Positions 7,524 to 15,549 are shown, numbered from the stretch's first letter. The stretch is 20,840 nucleotides of DNA from Alphaproteobacteria bacterium UBA6347 (GCA_002440235.1 DJRZ01000035.1:7121-27960), one strand, 5' to 3'. Made by a program: numbers and translations. The notes: generated from the sequence alone by a model not told the origin.

Positions 7524-8852
7524 ATGTCCGGTATGCTTGATTCAAAATTTCAAAACCCGTCGCCGCAGGCGCGGTCCGCGGCGGCTGTCCGCGTTGTCAG
7601 CGATGAAAACGACGCGAACAGGCATCGCGTCTTTTTCGGCAAAGGCGCGGACGATTATTTCAACGTGGCGGGAACGTCCGAAGACGCCGAATTTTTGGCG
7701 GGGACGATGGAATGTCTGGCGAAAAGTCCGAAAGCGTTGGAAAAAATCAGATCCGTTCCCGCCGCGGAACGCCCGACGCTGAAAAGCCAGATGCTGTCGA
7801 ACGGGTGGGGCGGATTCTTTTGCGCCGGCGACAATTCCGTCATTATGGGAAAAAATTGCGGAAACGGTTTCGGATCGGCGGGACTGTTTATGCACGAGTT
7901 TCACCATTTCAAGCAAAGCCGCGTCGGGAATTGGATGAACGTGCCGACCAATCTGCCCGACCAAATGCTGGTGGAACGCATGGGCGAAGCCGCCGCGGAA
8001 GTGGCGAATTTCCAATTTTTTAACGACGTCCGGCATTTGCCGGAAGCCAAAGCCGATTTCGACGTGATGACGGCGCATCGCCCCGGATTCAAGGACTACA
8101 TTCAGGCGGTCGACGCCGGCAAGGACGAATCCGAATGCGTCTTAGCCGGCATGCGCGGATACGCCGCCAACCATTATCTGGCGGACAAATACGCGAAACA
8201 GTATCACACGATGCCGTTCAGTCTGGAAAAGGACAATAAAAATCTGATGGATTTCAAACCGTCCGAACACGACGGCATTGCGCAGATGATGAACGAAATG
8301 CAGATTCAAGCCCTGTTTCCGTCGGGGAACGACGTTGACGAAACCGCTTATTTCAAAATGGTGACGGTCGGGCTGATGTCCGAACTGCCGCCGGACGACA
8401 AGATCAAGCGGGAAATGCGATCGGACGATTTCGCCTATATCAGCGATTCAACCTACAAACTGATGAAATCCGCGCAGGATCAATGCGAAGCTTGCGGTTC
8501 GCTGACGGCGAAGCTGTCGCCGGAGGGCAGAGCCGTTCTGGCGCCGCACGGGCTGTACCATGACGGCGCGGCGTATGAAAAATCGATCACGCCTCCGCCG
8601 CCCCCGCCGATGAACGGGAACGGCGTTCAAATGCCGCCGCCGATCGACGGCAAAGTGTCGCCTCCGCCGCCCGTGGACGAAAACGGCAAGCCCTTGCCGC
8701 CGCCGATGCCGTCTTTGCAGGCGAAACTGGCGGCGATGGCGCCGAAACAGGGACTGATGTCGCGGTTGCGGGCGCAAACGCGGGAAAAACCGGTCGCGCC
8801 GGCGAAAAACGCGGTCGCGCGCGAGATGAAGCGAAAAGGAAACTCCAGATGA
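7524..8852 (+). CDS. Putative HExxH zinc metallopeptidase with proline-rich tail, paralogue 3
   Basis: A 442-residue protein with HEFHH at residues 124-128 and probable third ligand Glu155 in VERMGEAAAEV, as in the paralogue at 6289 and, more distantly, the one at 194. A SVIMGKN strand and a glycine-rich turn precede the motif, as in other gluzincin-like folds. The C-terminal part has proline runs at about residues 356-395 (PPPPPP, MPPP, SPPPP, LPPPMP), then a basic tail. There is no signal peptide or membrane segment. The ATG at 7524 is chosen over GTG 7518 because AAGGAG lies five bases before the ATG and would overlap the GTG. It has its own promoter, and its stop overlaps the next start (ATGA). 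Function and substrate unknown; a secreted or regulatory protease is possible. Confidence 0.75.
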   Translation: MSGMLDSKFQNPSPQARSAAAVRVVSDENDANRHRVFFGKGADDYFNVAGTSEDAEFLAGTMECLAKSPKALEKIRSVPAAERPTLKSQMLSNGWGGFFCAGDNSVIMGKNCGNGFGSAGLFMHEFHHFKQSRVGNWMNVPTNLPDQMLVERMGEAAAEVANFQFFNDVRHLPEAKADFDVMTAHRPGFKDYIQAVDAGKDESECVLAGMRGYAANHYLADKYAKQYHTMPFSLEKDNKNLMDFKPSEHDGIAQMMNEMQIQALFPSGNDVDETAYFKMVTVGLMSELPPDDKIKREMRSDDFAYISDSTYKLMKSAQDQCEACGSLTAKLSPEGRAVLAPHGLYHDGAAYEKSITPPPPPPMNGNGVQMPPPIDGKVSPPPPVDENGKPLPPPMPSLQAKLAAMAPKQGLMSRLRAQTREKPVAPAKNAVAREMKRKGNSR

Positions 8853-9046
8853 CGAAATTAAGCGACAAGTCTTTGGTTAAACGGTTTGCCAAGGGGGCGG
8901 CGGTCACGGTCGATTTGGGCGGCACGCCCGAAAATTCGAAAGTGAACGAAAAACTGCGCGCGTCCATTTTGCGCGATCCGGAAAAGAAAATGTCCGAAGC
9001 CGAACGCGTGTCGTCCCATTTGTCCGAAGCGATGCTGCACCGTTAA
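8849..9046 (+). CDS. Small hypothetical protein, 65 aa, coupled to the HExxH gene
   Basis: The ATG overlaps the stop of the preceding gene as ATGA, a classic sign of translational coupling, and a GGAAA purine stretch precedes it. The 65-residue product is basic and soluble, opening MTKLSDKSLVKRFAKGAAV, with a DPEKKMSEAERVSSHLSEAML helix near the end. I recognise no family. Its tight coupling suggests that it acts with the metallopeptidase-like protein, for example as a chaperone, inhibitor or regulator; that role is inference from position only. The tRNA-Ser promoter begins about 40 bases downstream and no terminator is visible between them. Confidence 0.65.
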   Translation: MTKLSDKSLVKRFAKGAAVTVDLGGTPENSKVNEKLRASILRDPEKKMSEAERVSSHLSEAMLHR

Positions 9047-9088
9047 GGCGCGGCGGCGACAAAAACGGCGGCAAACGTTTTTTTTAAG

Positions 9089-9117
9089 TTGACGGCGGGC
9101 GAAACTTTCGCTAGAAC
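9089..9117 (+). promoter_or_regulatory. Promoter of tRNA-Ser
   Basis: TTGACG at 9089-9094 and TAGAAC at 9112-9117 are separated by exactly 17 bases, and the mature tRNA begins 12 bases after the -10. A T8 run lies immediately upstream. The hexamers are close to the sigma-70 consensus. Confidence 0.65.
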
Positions 9118-9129
9118 AGAAATCGCGCC

Positions 9130-9219
9130 GGAGGGCGGGCAGGACGGTAATGCAGCGGATTGCTAATCCGTACACGGGGTTAAAGCCGTGAGTGGGTTCG
9201 ACTCCCACGCCCTCCGCCA
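9130..9219 (+). tRNA. tRNA-Ser (anticodon GCT)
   Basis: The 90-base gene folds as a class II tRNA. The acceptor stem GGAGGGC (9130-9136) pairs with GCCCTCC (9209-9215), followed by discriminator G and an encoded CCA (9217-9219). The anticodon stem GCGGA/TCCGT closes the 7-base loop TTGCTAA with anticodon GCT at 9162-9164, reading AGC/AGU serine codons. A long variable arm (ACGG...CCGT) and the T-loop GTGGG-TTCGACT-CCCAC complete the fold. It lies between the metallopeptidase-like cluster and the restriction-modification region, so it could be an integration site, but no repeated tRNA 3' end is visible further right. Confidence 0.97.
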
Positions 9220-9225
9220 TTTTGC

Positions 9226-9264
9226 AAAATCTCCCGTTGTTTTCAACGGGGGATTTTTGTTTTT
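9226..9264 (+). terminator. Intrinsic terminator of tRNA-Ser
   Basis: AATCTCCCGTTG (9228-9239) pairs with CAACGGGGGATT (9244-9255), with a single T-G wobble, around a TTTT loop. TTTGTTTTT follows. It starts about nine bases after the CCA end. Confidence 0.9.
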
Positions 9265-9457
9265 GCAGATTGTCGATTTTTGAATCGAGTGAAGCCGCAG
9301 AGCCGTGTCCAGCGTTATTTCAAATATCGCGCGGTTGCGCAGGTTGTTGTTTTCACTAAAATCGCCAAAAAAGATTTCCCGTAAGTTTTCAGGCAGACGG
9401 GGTGGAAAATAACCATTTTTGCAATATGGAAGAAAATTTTTCAAAGCTATTCCGCTC

Positions 9458-9485
9458 TTGCGCCGCAACGGCTTGATAATATACT
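9458..9485 (+). promoter_or_regulatory. Putative hsdR promoter
   Basis: TTGCGC at 9458-9463 and TATACT at 9480-9485 are 16 bases apart. This predicts a transcript start near 9492, a few bases before GGGAGG at 9498-9503. The upstream 190 bases (9265-9457) contain no convincing gene on either strand. Confidence 0.5.
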
Positions 9486-9509
9486 GTATTGTATTCGGGA
9501 GGGATTTCA

Positions 9510-12218
9510 TTGACACCGGAAGAACAGGCGCGGCAAATCATTGACGACCGGTTGATAAAATCGGGCTGGATCATTCAAGACAGGGCGGATTTCGACCGCA
9601 CCGCCGCCGTCGGCGTCGCCGTGCGCGAATTTATGATGCGCGATGGAACGGAGGCGGACTATCTGCTGTTTGTCAACGGCAAAGCCGCCGGCGTGATCGA
9701 GGCCAAAAAATCCGGCGTACCGCTCAGCGGCGTTGAAAACCAGTCAGCCGCATACGCCGCCGCTTTGCCCGATTATGTGAAAAAGGCGGCTGATTTCCTG
9801 CCGTTTGTTTACGAGGCGACGGATACGGAAACATGGTTCACGGATTACCGCGACCATACCCCGCGCGCCCGCCGCGTGTTTTCCTTTCACCGCCCCGAAA
9901 CGCTGGCGGCGGAACTGGCGCAGGGAACGACTTTGCGCAACCGTTTGCAAACCATGCCGCCGCTGAATAAAATCGGTTTGCGTCAATGCCAGATCGAAGC
10001 GATCACGGGACTGGAAGCGTCTTTGGCGAAAGGACAGCCGCGATCGCTGATTCAAATGGCGACGGGCGCGGGCAAGACTTTTACCGCCTGCAACTTTGTT
10101 TATCGCCTGATCAAGCACGCCAAAGCCAAACGCGTTTTGTTTCTGGTCGATCGCAACAATTTGGGCGCGCAGACAAAGAAAGAGTTTTCAAATTTTTATC
10201 TGAATGATGAAAACCGCCCTTTTACGGACGCTTACATCGTTCAGCATATGCAGCACAACACGGTTGACAAGGACGCGAAAGTCGTCATCACGACCATTCA
10301 GCGGCTGTATTCCATGCTGCGCGGCGAAGCGGATTACGATTCGGCGAACGAAGACGTTTCCGCCTACGAATTGGGGGCTTTGGGCAAGCCCGCAACTATC
10401 GAATACAACCGCGATTTGCCGCCGGAGTTTTTCGATTTCATCGTCACGGACGAATGTCACCGCAGTATTTACGGCGATTGGCGGCAGGTGCTGGAATATT
10501 TCGACGCGTTCACCGTCGGATTGACCGCCACGCCGTCAAAGCTGACTTTGGGCTATTTCAATCAAAACATCGTCGCCGAATATCCTTATGAAAGGTCGGT
10601 CATCGACGGCGTGAACGTTGATTACGAGGTTTTGCGCATCCGCACAAAAATAACGGAACGGGGCGGGATAATCACGCATGACTTTCCCGTTCTGCAACGG
10701 GATAAGAAAACGCGCAGGGAAACATACGGGCAGATTGACGACGATATCGCATACACTCCGAACCAGCTTGACCGTTCCGTTATGGCGCCGAACCAGATTC
10801 GCGCGGTCATTCAATGCTACAAGGATACTTTGTGGACGGAGCTGTTTCCGAACCGCGCCCCGACTTGGGTGCCGAAAACGCTGATTTTCGCCAAGGACGA
10901 CAACCACGCCGAGGAAATCGTCCGCATCACCCGCGAAGTGTTCGGCAAAGACAACTCGTTTTGCAAAAAGATCACTTATAACGTGTCGGGTGAAAAGCCG
11001 TCGGACTTGATCAACGAATTTCGGACATCGCCGGCTTTGCGCATCGCGGTCACGGTAGATATGATTGCGACGGGAACGGATATCAAACCGCTGGAAGTCT
11101 TGATTTTCATGCGCGACGTGCATTCGGAACTGTATTACGAGCAAATGAAAGGCCGCGGCGTGCGTTCCGTGTCCGACACGGATTTGCAATCGGTCACACC
11201 GAACGCGCGGGCGAAAACGCACTTTTTCTTGATTGACGCCGTCGGCGTGACGGAATCGAACAAGTCCGCTTCGCAACCTTTGGAACGCAAACGCGCCGTC
11301 CCGCTGAAAAAGCTGGCGGAACAGCTGGCGCAGGGCAAAGACGACGACGACACGCTTGATTCCGTCGCCGTGCGGTTGGTAAAGATTCAATCCCGACTGG
11401 AACGCGCGGATGTCGAACGGGTCAAGGCGGCGGCAAACGGCAAGGATTTGGTGCAAATAGCGCGGGAAATGACCGCCGCGGCGGACGCGGATTTTCAGGC
11501 GGGCAAGACGGACGCGGAAATCGAAGCGGCGAAGCAGGAAGCGGTCAAACCCTTTAATTCGCCCGCTTTCCGTCAAACATTGCTGGATTTGGCGTCGAAG
11601 TCCGTTTTGTATATCGACTTCGCCCCCGATGAAGTGCTGACCGCGCCCGTCGTCGGCACGCAAAGGGCGCAGGACACGGTGAAAAACTTCCGCGATTTCA
11701 TCGAAGCGAACAAGGACGAAATCACCGCGCTGCAAATCATTTTCAACCGATCGCACGCGCAAAAAACACTGACCTTTGAAGCGATAAAAGACCTGTCGGA
11801 CAAAATGGCGGCGGCGCGTCCCCCGCTGGATTTGGCGGGCGTCTGGAACGCCTATGCCGACATTGAACGGGACAAGGTCAAACGCGTGACCAATCCCGCG
11901 CGGTTGCTGACGAATTTGGTGCAGCTGGTGCGCTTCGCGATCGGCGCGGACGAAACGCTGAACGAGTTTGACACGGCGGCGGAACAAAGATTTAATCTGT
12001 GGCTGGGGCGGCAAAAGAAACGGGGCGTCGAATTTACGGCGGAACAAACGCAATGGCTGCAAATGATTAAAACGCAAATCATCGAAAACGCCGCCATTTC
12101 AACCGCGGACGTGCAGGAAATCTTCGCCGACCGCGGCGGTCTGTTCAAAGCCAGACAAGTCTTCGGCAATCAGCTGAACGACATTCTGACCGATCTGTCG
12201 GCAACATTGATGGGGTAA
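9510..12218 (+). CDS. hsdR: Type I restriction enzyme, R (endonuclease/translocase) subunit
   Basis: A 902-residue HsdR that cuts unmodified DNA after ATP-driven translocation, in complex with HsdM and HsdS. The N-terminal nuclease has Asp50 in EADYLLF and Glu64-x-Lys66 in VIEAKKSG. The SF2 motor shows TGAGKT at 185-190 (Walker A), DECHRS at 314-319, TATPS at 339-343, TGTDIKPLE at 521-529 and QMKGRGVRS at 545-553. A long C-terminal assembly region follows. The layout resembles EcoEI-like HsdR proteins. The start is taken as TTG at 9510 because GGGAGG lies six bases upstream and the resulting TPEEQARQIIDDRL matches the usual HsdR opening; the longer frame from TTG 9489 would put the ribosome-binding site inside the gene. 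The next gene starts three bases after the stop. All key motifs are intact. Confidence 0.95.
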   Translation: MTPEEQARQIIDDRLIKSGWIIQDRADFDRTAAVGVAVREFMMRDGTEADYLLFVNGKAAGVIEAKKSGVPLSGVENQSAAYAAALPDYVKKAADFLPFVYEATDTETWFTDYRDHTPRARRVFSFHRPETLAAELAQGTTLRNRLQTMPPLNKIGLRQCQIEAITGLEASLAKGQPRSLIQMATGAGKTFTACNFVYRLIKHAKAKRVLFLVDRNNLGAQTKKEFSNFYLNDENRPFTDAYIVQHMQHNTVDKDAKVVITTIQRLYSMLRGEADYDSANEDVSAYELGALGKPATIEYNRDLPPEFFDFIVTDECHRSIYGDWRQVLEYFDAFTVGLTATPSKLTLGYFNQNIVAEYPYERSVIDGVNVDYEVLRIRTKITERGGIITHDFPVLQRDKKTRRETYGQIDDDIAYTPNQLDRSVMAPNQIRAVIQCYKDTLWTELFPNRAPTWVPKTLIFAKDDNHAEEIVRITREVFGKDNSFCKKITYNVSGEKPSDLINEFRTSPALRIAVTVDMIATGTDIKPLEVLIFMRDVHSELYYEQMKGRGVRSVSDTDLQSVTPNARAKTHFFLIDAVGVTESNKSASQPLERKRAVPLKKLAEQLAQGKDDDDTLDSVAVRLVKIQSRLERADVERVKAAANGKDLVQIAREMTAAADADFQAGKTDAEIEAAKQEAVKPFNSPAFRQTLLDLASKSVLYIDFAPDEVLTAPVVGTQRAQDTVKNFRDFIEANKDEITALQIIFNRSHAQKTLTFEAIKDLSDKMAAARPPLDLAGVWNAYADIERDKVKRVTNPARLLTNLVQLVRFAIGADETLNEFDTAAEQRFNLWLGRQKKRGVEFTAEQTQWLQMIKTQIIENAAISTADVQEIFADRGGLFKARQVFGNQLNDILTDLSATLMG

Positions 12219-12221
12219 GAT

Positions 12222-13208
12222 ATGAAAATTGAAAATAAAAAAGATTTAGCCAATTATTTTATTGAAAATGGTTTCGATATAGAACTTCCTGATTTTAATG
12301 AAAATATTTTTGATTTTAATCTATATTATAAAAAATATGAGCAATCTATTATTGCCCCCGTAGCCCATATTTGTATTGAGTATCAGCAGACTATCTATAA
12401 AATATTCTGCATTATTAAATATGGTACAGATGATATCAGAAAATTATCAAAAGAAGAAAAAGACAGATTAGAAGTCGTTTTTTCTGTAAAGAAGGGATCT
12501 TCTAATATATTAAATATACTACCTGATTTTAAAGATTTAATAGAGACTCTCCCTCCAAATTATAAATGCTTCTTAATTGCATTATTAATTATAGCGACAA
12601 CTGGATATTTTTCCTTAACAGCCCTTTTAAAATATAAAGAAAAAATCAAAATGAAAGAGCTTGATTTAAAAGAAAAAGAACTTGATTTAGAAGCCCAAAA
12701 AAATAAAAATATGCACGAAACAATACGTTTATTAATAGAAAAGTTATTAGAATTAAAGGATTTTTACCCGTTTTTATCAAACGCTTTAAACGAATTATAT
12801 TTTTATCAAAAATCAACCATATCAAACATAATTGATATGAAAGAAGACGTTATTTTTAATTCAGAACAAGAAAAAATACCATTACTAAAAAAATATAGAA
12901 AAGATATATCCGCGTTAGAAAGACAAGAAGAAAAAATTACAAAACAATTAACTGATAAATTCCAATTAATTTCAATTAACGCCACGACACCTTACTTTGT
13001 AAAATTAAAAAATGACACTTATGGATATTTAGATGTTTATTATGATTCTAAAAGTATGCCTCAAAAACAAGCGAAGCAATGTGGTAAATGCATAGTCCAA
13101 CAAAAGAATGTATATATAGAGGCAACTTTAAATGTTGTCATAAGAAAAAATAAAATAAAAAAAGCATTCCTCTCAAAAATTATAAAGGTATCTGAAAAAA
13201 ATGACTAA
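12222..13208 (+). CDS. Unknown membrane-anchored coiled-coil protein inside the type I RM operon
   Basis: A 328-residue protein that I do not recognise. The first 110 residues are an acidic/aromatic region. One strong transmembrane helix lies at about 116-137 (CFLIALLIIATTGYFSLTALL), followed by a charged heptad-like stretch at 138-180 (KMKELDLKEKELDLEAQK). The C-terminal 80 residues look beta-rich and include a CGKC pair. Two short regions around the membrane helix could place the C-terminal domain in the cytoplasm (inference). The gene is extremely A+T-rich (a sampled line has 14 G/C in 60 bases, against 35 in 60 for hsdR), so it was acquired. It starts three bases after hsdR and overlaps hsdS by eight bases, so it is translated as part of the operon. 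A role in controlling, localising or accessory defence is possible but unproven. Confidence 0.85.
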   Translation: MKIENKKDLANYFIENGFDIELPDFNENIFDFNLYYKKYEQSIIAPVAHICIEYQQTIYKIFCIIKYGTDDIRKLSKEEKDRLEVVFSVKKGSSNILNILPDFKDLIETLPPNYKCFLIALLIIATTGYFSLTALLKYKEKIKMKELDLKEKELDLEAQKNKNMHETIRLLIEKLLELKDFYPFLSNALNELYFYQKSTISNIIDMKEDVIFNSEQEKIPLLKKYRKDISALERQEEKITKQLTDKFQLISINATTPYFVKLKNDTYGYLDVYYDSKSMPQKQAKQCGKCIVQQKNVYIEATLNVVIRKNKIKKAFLSKIIKVSEKND

Positions 13209-14538
13209 TCTTCCTGAAAATTGGTGTATCTGCTGTCTATCAGAAATAGCATCCCTCATCAGAGGGGTATCATATGATAAATCTGATTTAGGAATAGAAG
13301 ATAGTACACATATATGTCTTTTGCGTGCAAACAATATTCAAGACGGAAATATCATCTATGATGACGTTCAACATGTTTCTTCTTCTGTAATTGACTCGCT
13401 CCAAAATATGAAAAAATTTGATATTTTGATAGCGATGTCAAGCGGAAGTAAAAATCTTGTTGGAAAGACGGCTCAATATTTACGTAATGAACGAGATATA
13501 ACCTTTGGGGCTTTTTGTTCTGTTGTTCGACCTGATAAAAATATCAATCCGATTTTTCTTGGAAAATTTTTTCAAACAAACACTTATAGAAAAATCGTAT
13601 CTGGCATATCAAAAGGCGTAAATATCAACAATCTAAAAAATTCACATATCAATAACCTATCTATTCCCTTTCCCCCGTTGGCGGAGCAGGGGCGGATTGT
13701 GGCGAAGATTGAAGAGTTATTCGCCGGCATTGACGCGGGGGTTGAAAACCTGAAATCCGTAAAAAATCAAATCGCCCTTTACCGCCAATCCGTTTTGAAA
13801 AGCGCATTTGATTTTGATGCATCTACTTTTTCAGTTTTAAAGAATTTAATTGATAAGGTTAGATACGGAACGTCTAAAAAATGTTCTACGGAAGAAAATG
13901 TAAATTCAATGCCCGTATATCGAATTCCCAATATCGATTTTAAAAAAGGGGTACTCGATAAAACAGACTTGAAATTTGCGTCTTTTGACGATTCTGAAAA
14001 GTCTTCTCTAATGCTTAAAAGTGGTGATATTCTTATCATTCGTTCCAATGGTAGCCTTAATTTAGTTGGACGAGCGGCTCTGGTGTACAATACAGATACA
14101 AACGGGTTGTATGCAGGGTATCTGATGCGATTGCGCATAAAAGATACTGAAAAACTGTTGCCGAAATTCCTTTTGCATTTCTTAAATTCCGGCAAGGCTC
14201 GCGCATATATAGAGGAAAAAGCAAAATCAACAAGCGGCGTGAATAATATCAATTCAGAAGAAATTTCCGATCTTCAAATTCCCGTTCCCACTCTTGCGGA
14301 GCAGGAAAAAATCGTTGCGGAAATCGAAAGCCGTTTTGAACGGGCGGACGCGCTGGAAACGGCGGTTGACCGCGCCCTAAACGACGCCGAAAAATTAAAG
14401 CAAGCTGTTTTGAAAAAAGCGTTTTCGGGCAAACTCGTCCCCCAAAATCCCGACGACGAACCGGCGTCCGTCCTGCTTGATCGCATCCGCGCCGCCCGCG
14501 CGTCCGAACTTTCCGCCAAAAAAGGAAAAAGAAAATGA
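13201..14538 (+). CDS. hsdS: Type I restriction-modification specificity subunit S
   Basis: A 445-residue HsdS that recognises the bipartite DNA target for both methylation and cleavage. Two target-recognition domains occupy about residues 1-155 (opening LPENW) and 200-360. Each is followed by a conserved helical spacer: PLAEQGRIVAKIEELFAGIDA from about 158 (not counted exactly) and TLAEQEKIVAEIESRFERADA from about 364. The C-terminal tail has KLVPQNPDDEPASVLLDRI, a standard HsdS ending. The recognition domains are A+T-rich while the spacers are G+C-rich, with sharp switches near 13665, 13805 and 14290, a sign of domain exchange. It overlaps the unknown gene by eight bases and rhuM by four. 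The recognition sequence cannot be read from the protein. Confidence 0.95.
   Translation: MTNLPENWCICCLSEIASLIRGVSYDKSDLGIEDSTHICLLRANNIQDGNIIYDDVQHVSSSVIDSLQNMKKFDILIAMSSGSKNLVGKTAQYLRNERDITFGAFCSVVRPDKNINPIFLGKFFQTNTYRKIVSGISKGVNINNLKNSHINNLSIPFPPLAEQGRIVAKIEELFAGIDAGVENLKSVKNQIALYRQSVLKSAFDFDASTFSVLKNLIDKVRYGTSKKCSTEENVNSMPVYRIPNIDFKKGVLDKTDLKFASFDDSEKSSLMLKSGDILIIRSNGSLNLVGRAALVYNTDTNGLYAGYLMRLRIKDTEKLLPKFLLHFLNSGKARAYIEEKAKSTSGVNNINSEEISDLQIPVPTLAEQEKIVAEIESRFERADALETAVDRALNDAEKLKQAVLKKAFSGKLVPQNPDDEPASVLLDRIRAARASELSAKKGKRK
13663..13690 (+). repeat. hsdS internal direct repeat, copy 1
   Basis: These 28 bases match 14278-14305 at about 23 positions; both start ATTCCC and end GCGGAGCAGG. 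The copies are 615 bases apart, an exact multiple of three, and encode the entry (PFPPLAEQ / PVPTLAEQ) to the two conserved HsdS spacers. They mark the 3' boundary of each target-recognition domain. Confidence 0.75.
14278..14305 (+). repeat. hsdS internal direct repeat, copy 2
   Basis: Partner of 13663-13690. It lies at the junction between the A+T-rich second recognition domain and the G+C-rich C-terminal spacer, and is a natural site for homologous exchange of recognition domains. Confidence 0.75.
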
Positions 14539-15503
14539 GTGAAAATATAATTCTTTTCAAAACCGACGACGGGCAAATCAAACTGGATGTAAAGTTTGAA
14601 GATGAAACTGTTTGGCTGACGCAGGCGCAAATGGTCAAACTGTATCAATCCAGCAAGGCGAATGTCAGCGAACACATCAAACATATTTTTGCCGACGGCG
14701 AATTATCCGAAAATTCAGTTGTTCGGAAATTCCGAACAACTGCCGCTGACGGTAAAAACTATGAAACGACATTCTATAATCTGGATATGATTATTTCTTT
14801 AGGATACCGCATTAAATCCTTAACTGCGACAAAGTTCCGCATTTGGGCTACCCAGCGGCTGAAAGAATATATCATCAAGGGCTTTACGTTGGACGACGAC
14901 CGTTTGAAAGAATTGGGCGGCGGCGGATACTGGAAAGAGCTGATCGAAAGAATCCGCGATATTCGCGCGTCCGAAAAAGTGTTCTACCGTCAGGTTCTGG
15001 ATATTTACGCGACCAGTATCGACTATGATCCGCGCGCCGATGTTTCCATCAAATTTTTCAAAAAAGTGCAAAACAAAATCCATTTTGCCGTTTCGGGGCA
15101 AACAGCGGCGGAAGTCATTTATTCCCGCGCCGATGCCGAAAAGGAGTTTATGGGTTTAACGAGTTTCAAAGGCGACCGTCCGCATTTGGCTGACGCTTTG
15201 ATTGCTAAAAACTATCTGAATGAAAAAGAACTGCACGCAATGCGGCAAATCGTTTCGGGATATTTGGATTTCGCCGAACGTCAGGCGGAACGTGAACAGC
15301 CTATGACGATGAAAGACTGGGCAAACCACTTGGATCGCATTTTAACGATGAGCGGCGAACAACTGTTGCAGGATGCCGGCTCCGTTTCTCATCAACAGGC
15401 TGTCGAAAAAGCGACCGGTGAATACAAAAAATATCAGGAAAAAACTTTAAGCACGGTTGAACGCGACTTTTTATCCGCTTTAAAAGCGTTGCCGAAAAAA
15501 TAA
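14535..15503 (+). CDS. rhuM: RhuM family protein
   Basis: A 322-residue protein of the RhuM family, named after a gene in Salmonella pathogenicity island 3; the biochemical role is unknown. Recognisable features are VWLTQAQMVKLYQSSKANVSEHI at about residues 26-48, which looks like a DNA-binding helix-turn-helix, KFRTTAADGKNY at 65-76, YNLDMIISLGYRIKS at 81-95, and FRIWATQRLKEYIIKGF at 101-117. The rest is helical and ends with SVSHQQAVEKATGEYKKYQ. The start overlaps the hsdS stop as ATGA, so it is translationally coupled. RhuM genes are often found in type I RM loci, and RhuM-Fic/Doc combinations are known; here a fic gene follows. A perfect 27-base palindrome lies inside the reading frame at 14716-14742. 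Confidence 0.92.
   Translation: MSENIILFKTDDGQIKLDVKFEDETVWLTQAQMVKLYQSSKANVSEHIKHIFADGELSENSVVRKFRTTAADGKNYETTFYNLDMIISLGYRIKSLTATKFRIWATQRLKEYIIKGFTLDDDRLKELGGGGYWKELIERIRDIRASEKVFYRQVLDIYATSIDYDPRADVSIKFFKKVQNKIHFAVSGQTAAEVIYSRADAEKEFMGLTSFKGDRPHLADALIAKNYLNEKELHAMRQIVSGYLDFAERQAEREQPMTMKDWANHLDRILTMSGEQLLQDAGSVSHQQAVEKATGEYKKYQEKTLSTVERDFLSALKALPKK
14716..14742. repeat. Perfect 27-base palindrome within rhuM
   Basis: CAGTTGTTCGGAA (14716-14728), a central A, and TTCCGAACAACTG (14730-14742) form a perfect inverted repeat of 13-bp arms. It encodes SVVRKFRTT of RhuM. It could be an operator-like site or an mRNA hairpin inside the operon; coding constraint alone would not demand it. Confidence 0.7.
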
Positions 15504-15549
15504 ACGTCAAAAAGGAAGAAAATGAGTACTCCCTCTTTTTCCCGCTCTC

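Noticed and set aside
9200-9219. tRNA-Ser 3' end as an attachment site for an integrated island
   Set aside because: No repeat of the tRNA 3' end and no integrase gene are visible in the window.
8858-9516. Two overlapping minus-strand frames crossing the tRNA-Ser gene
   Set aside because: They read the complement of tRNA-Ser (GVGVEPT- and AWESNP-like peptides), a well-known spurious product of tRNA-Ser regions.
10536-12077. 513-codon minus-strand frame inside hsdR
   Set aside because: It is antisense to a fully motif-supported HsdR; long antisense frames are expected from the codon bias of this genome, and the peptide is Arg/Gln/His-rich with no domain.
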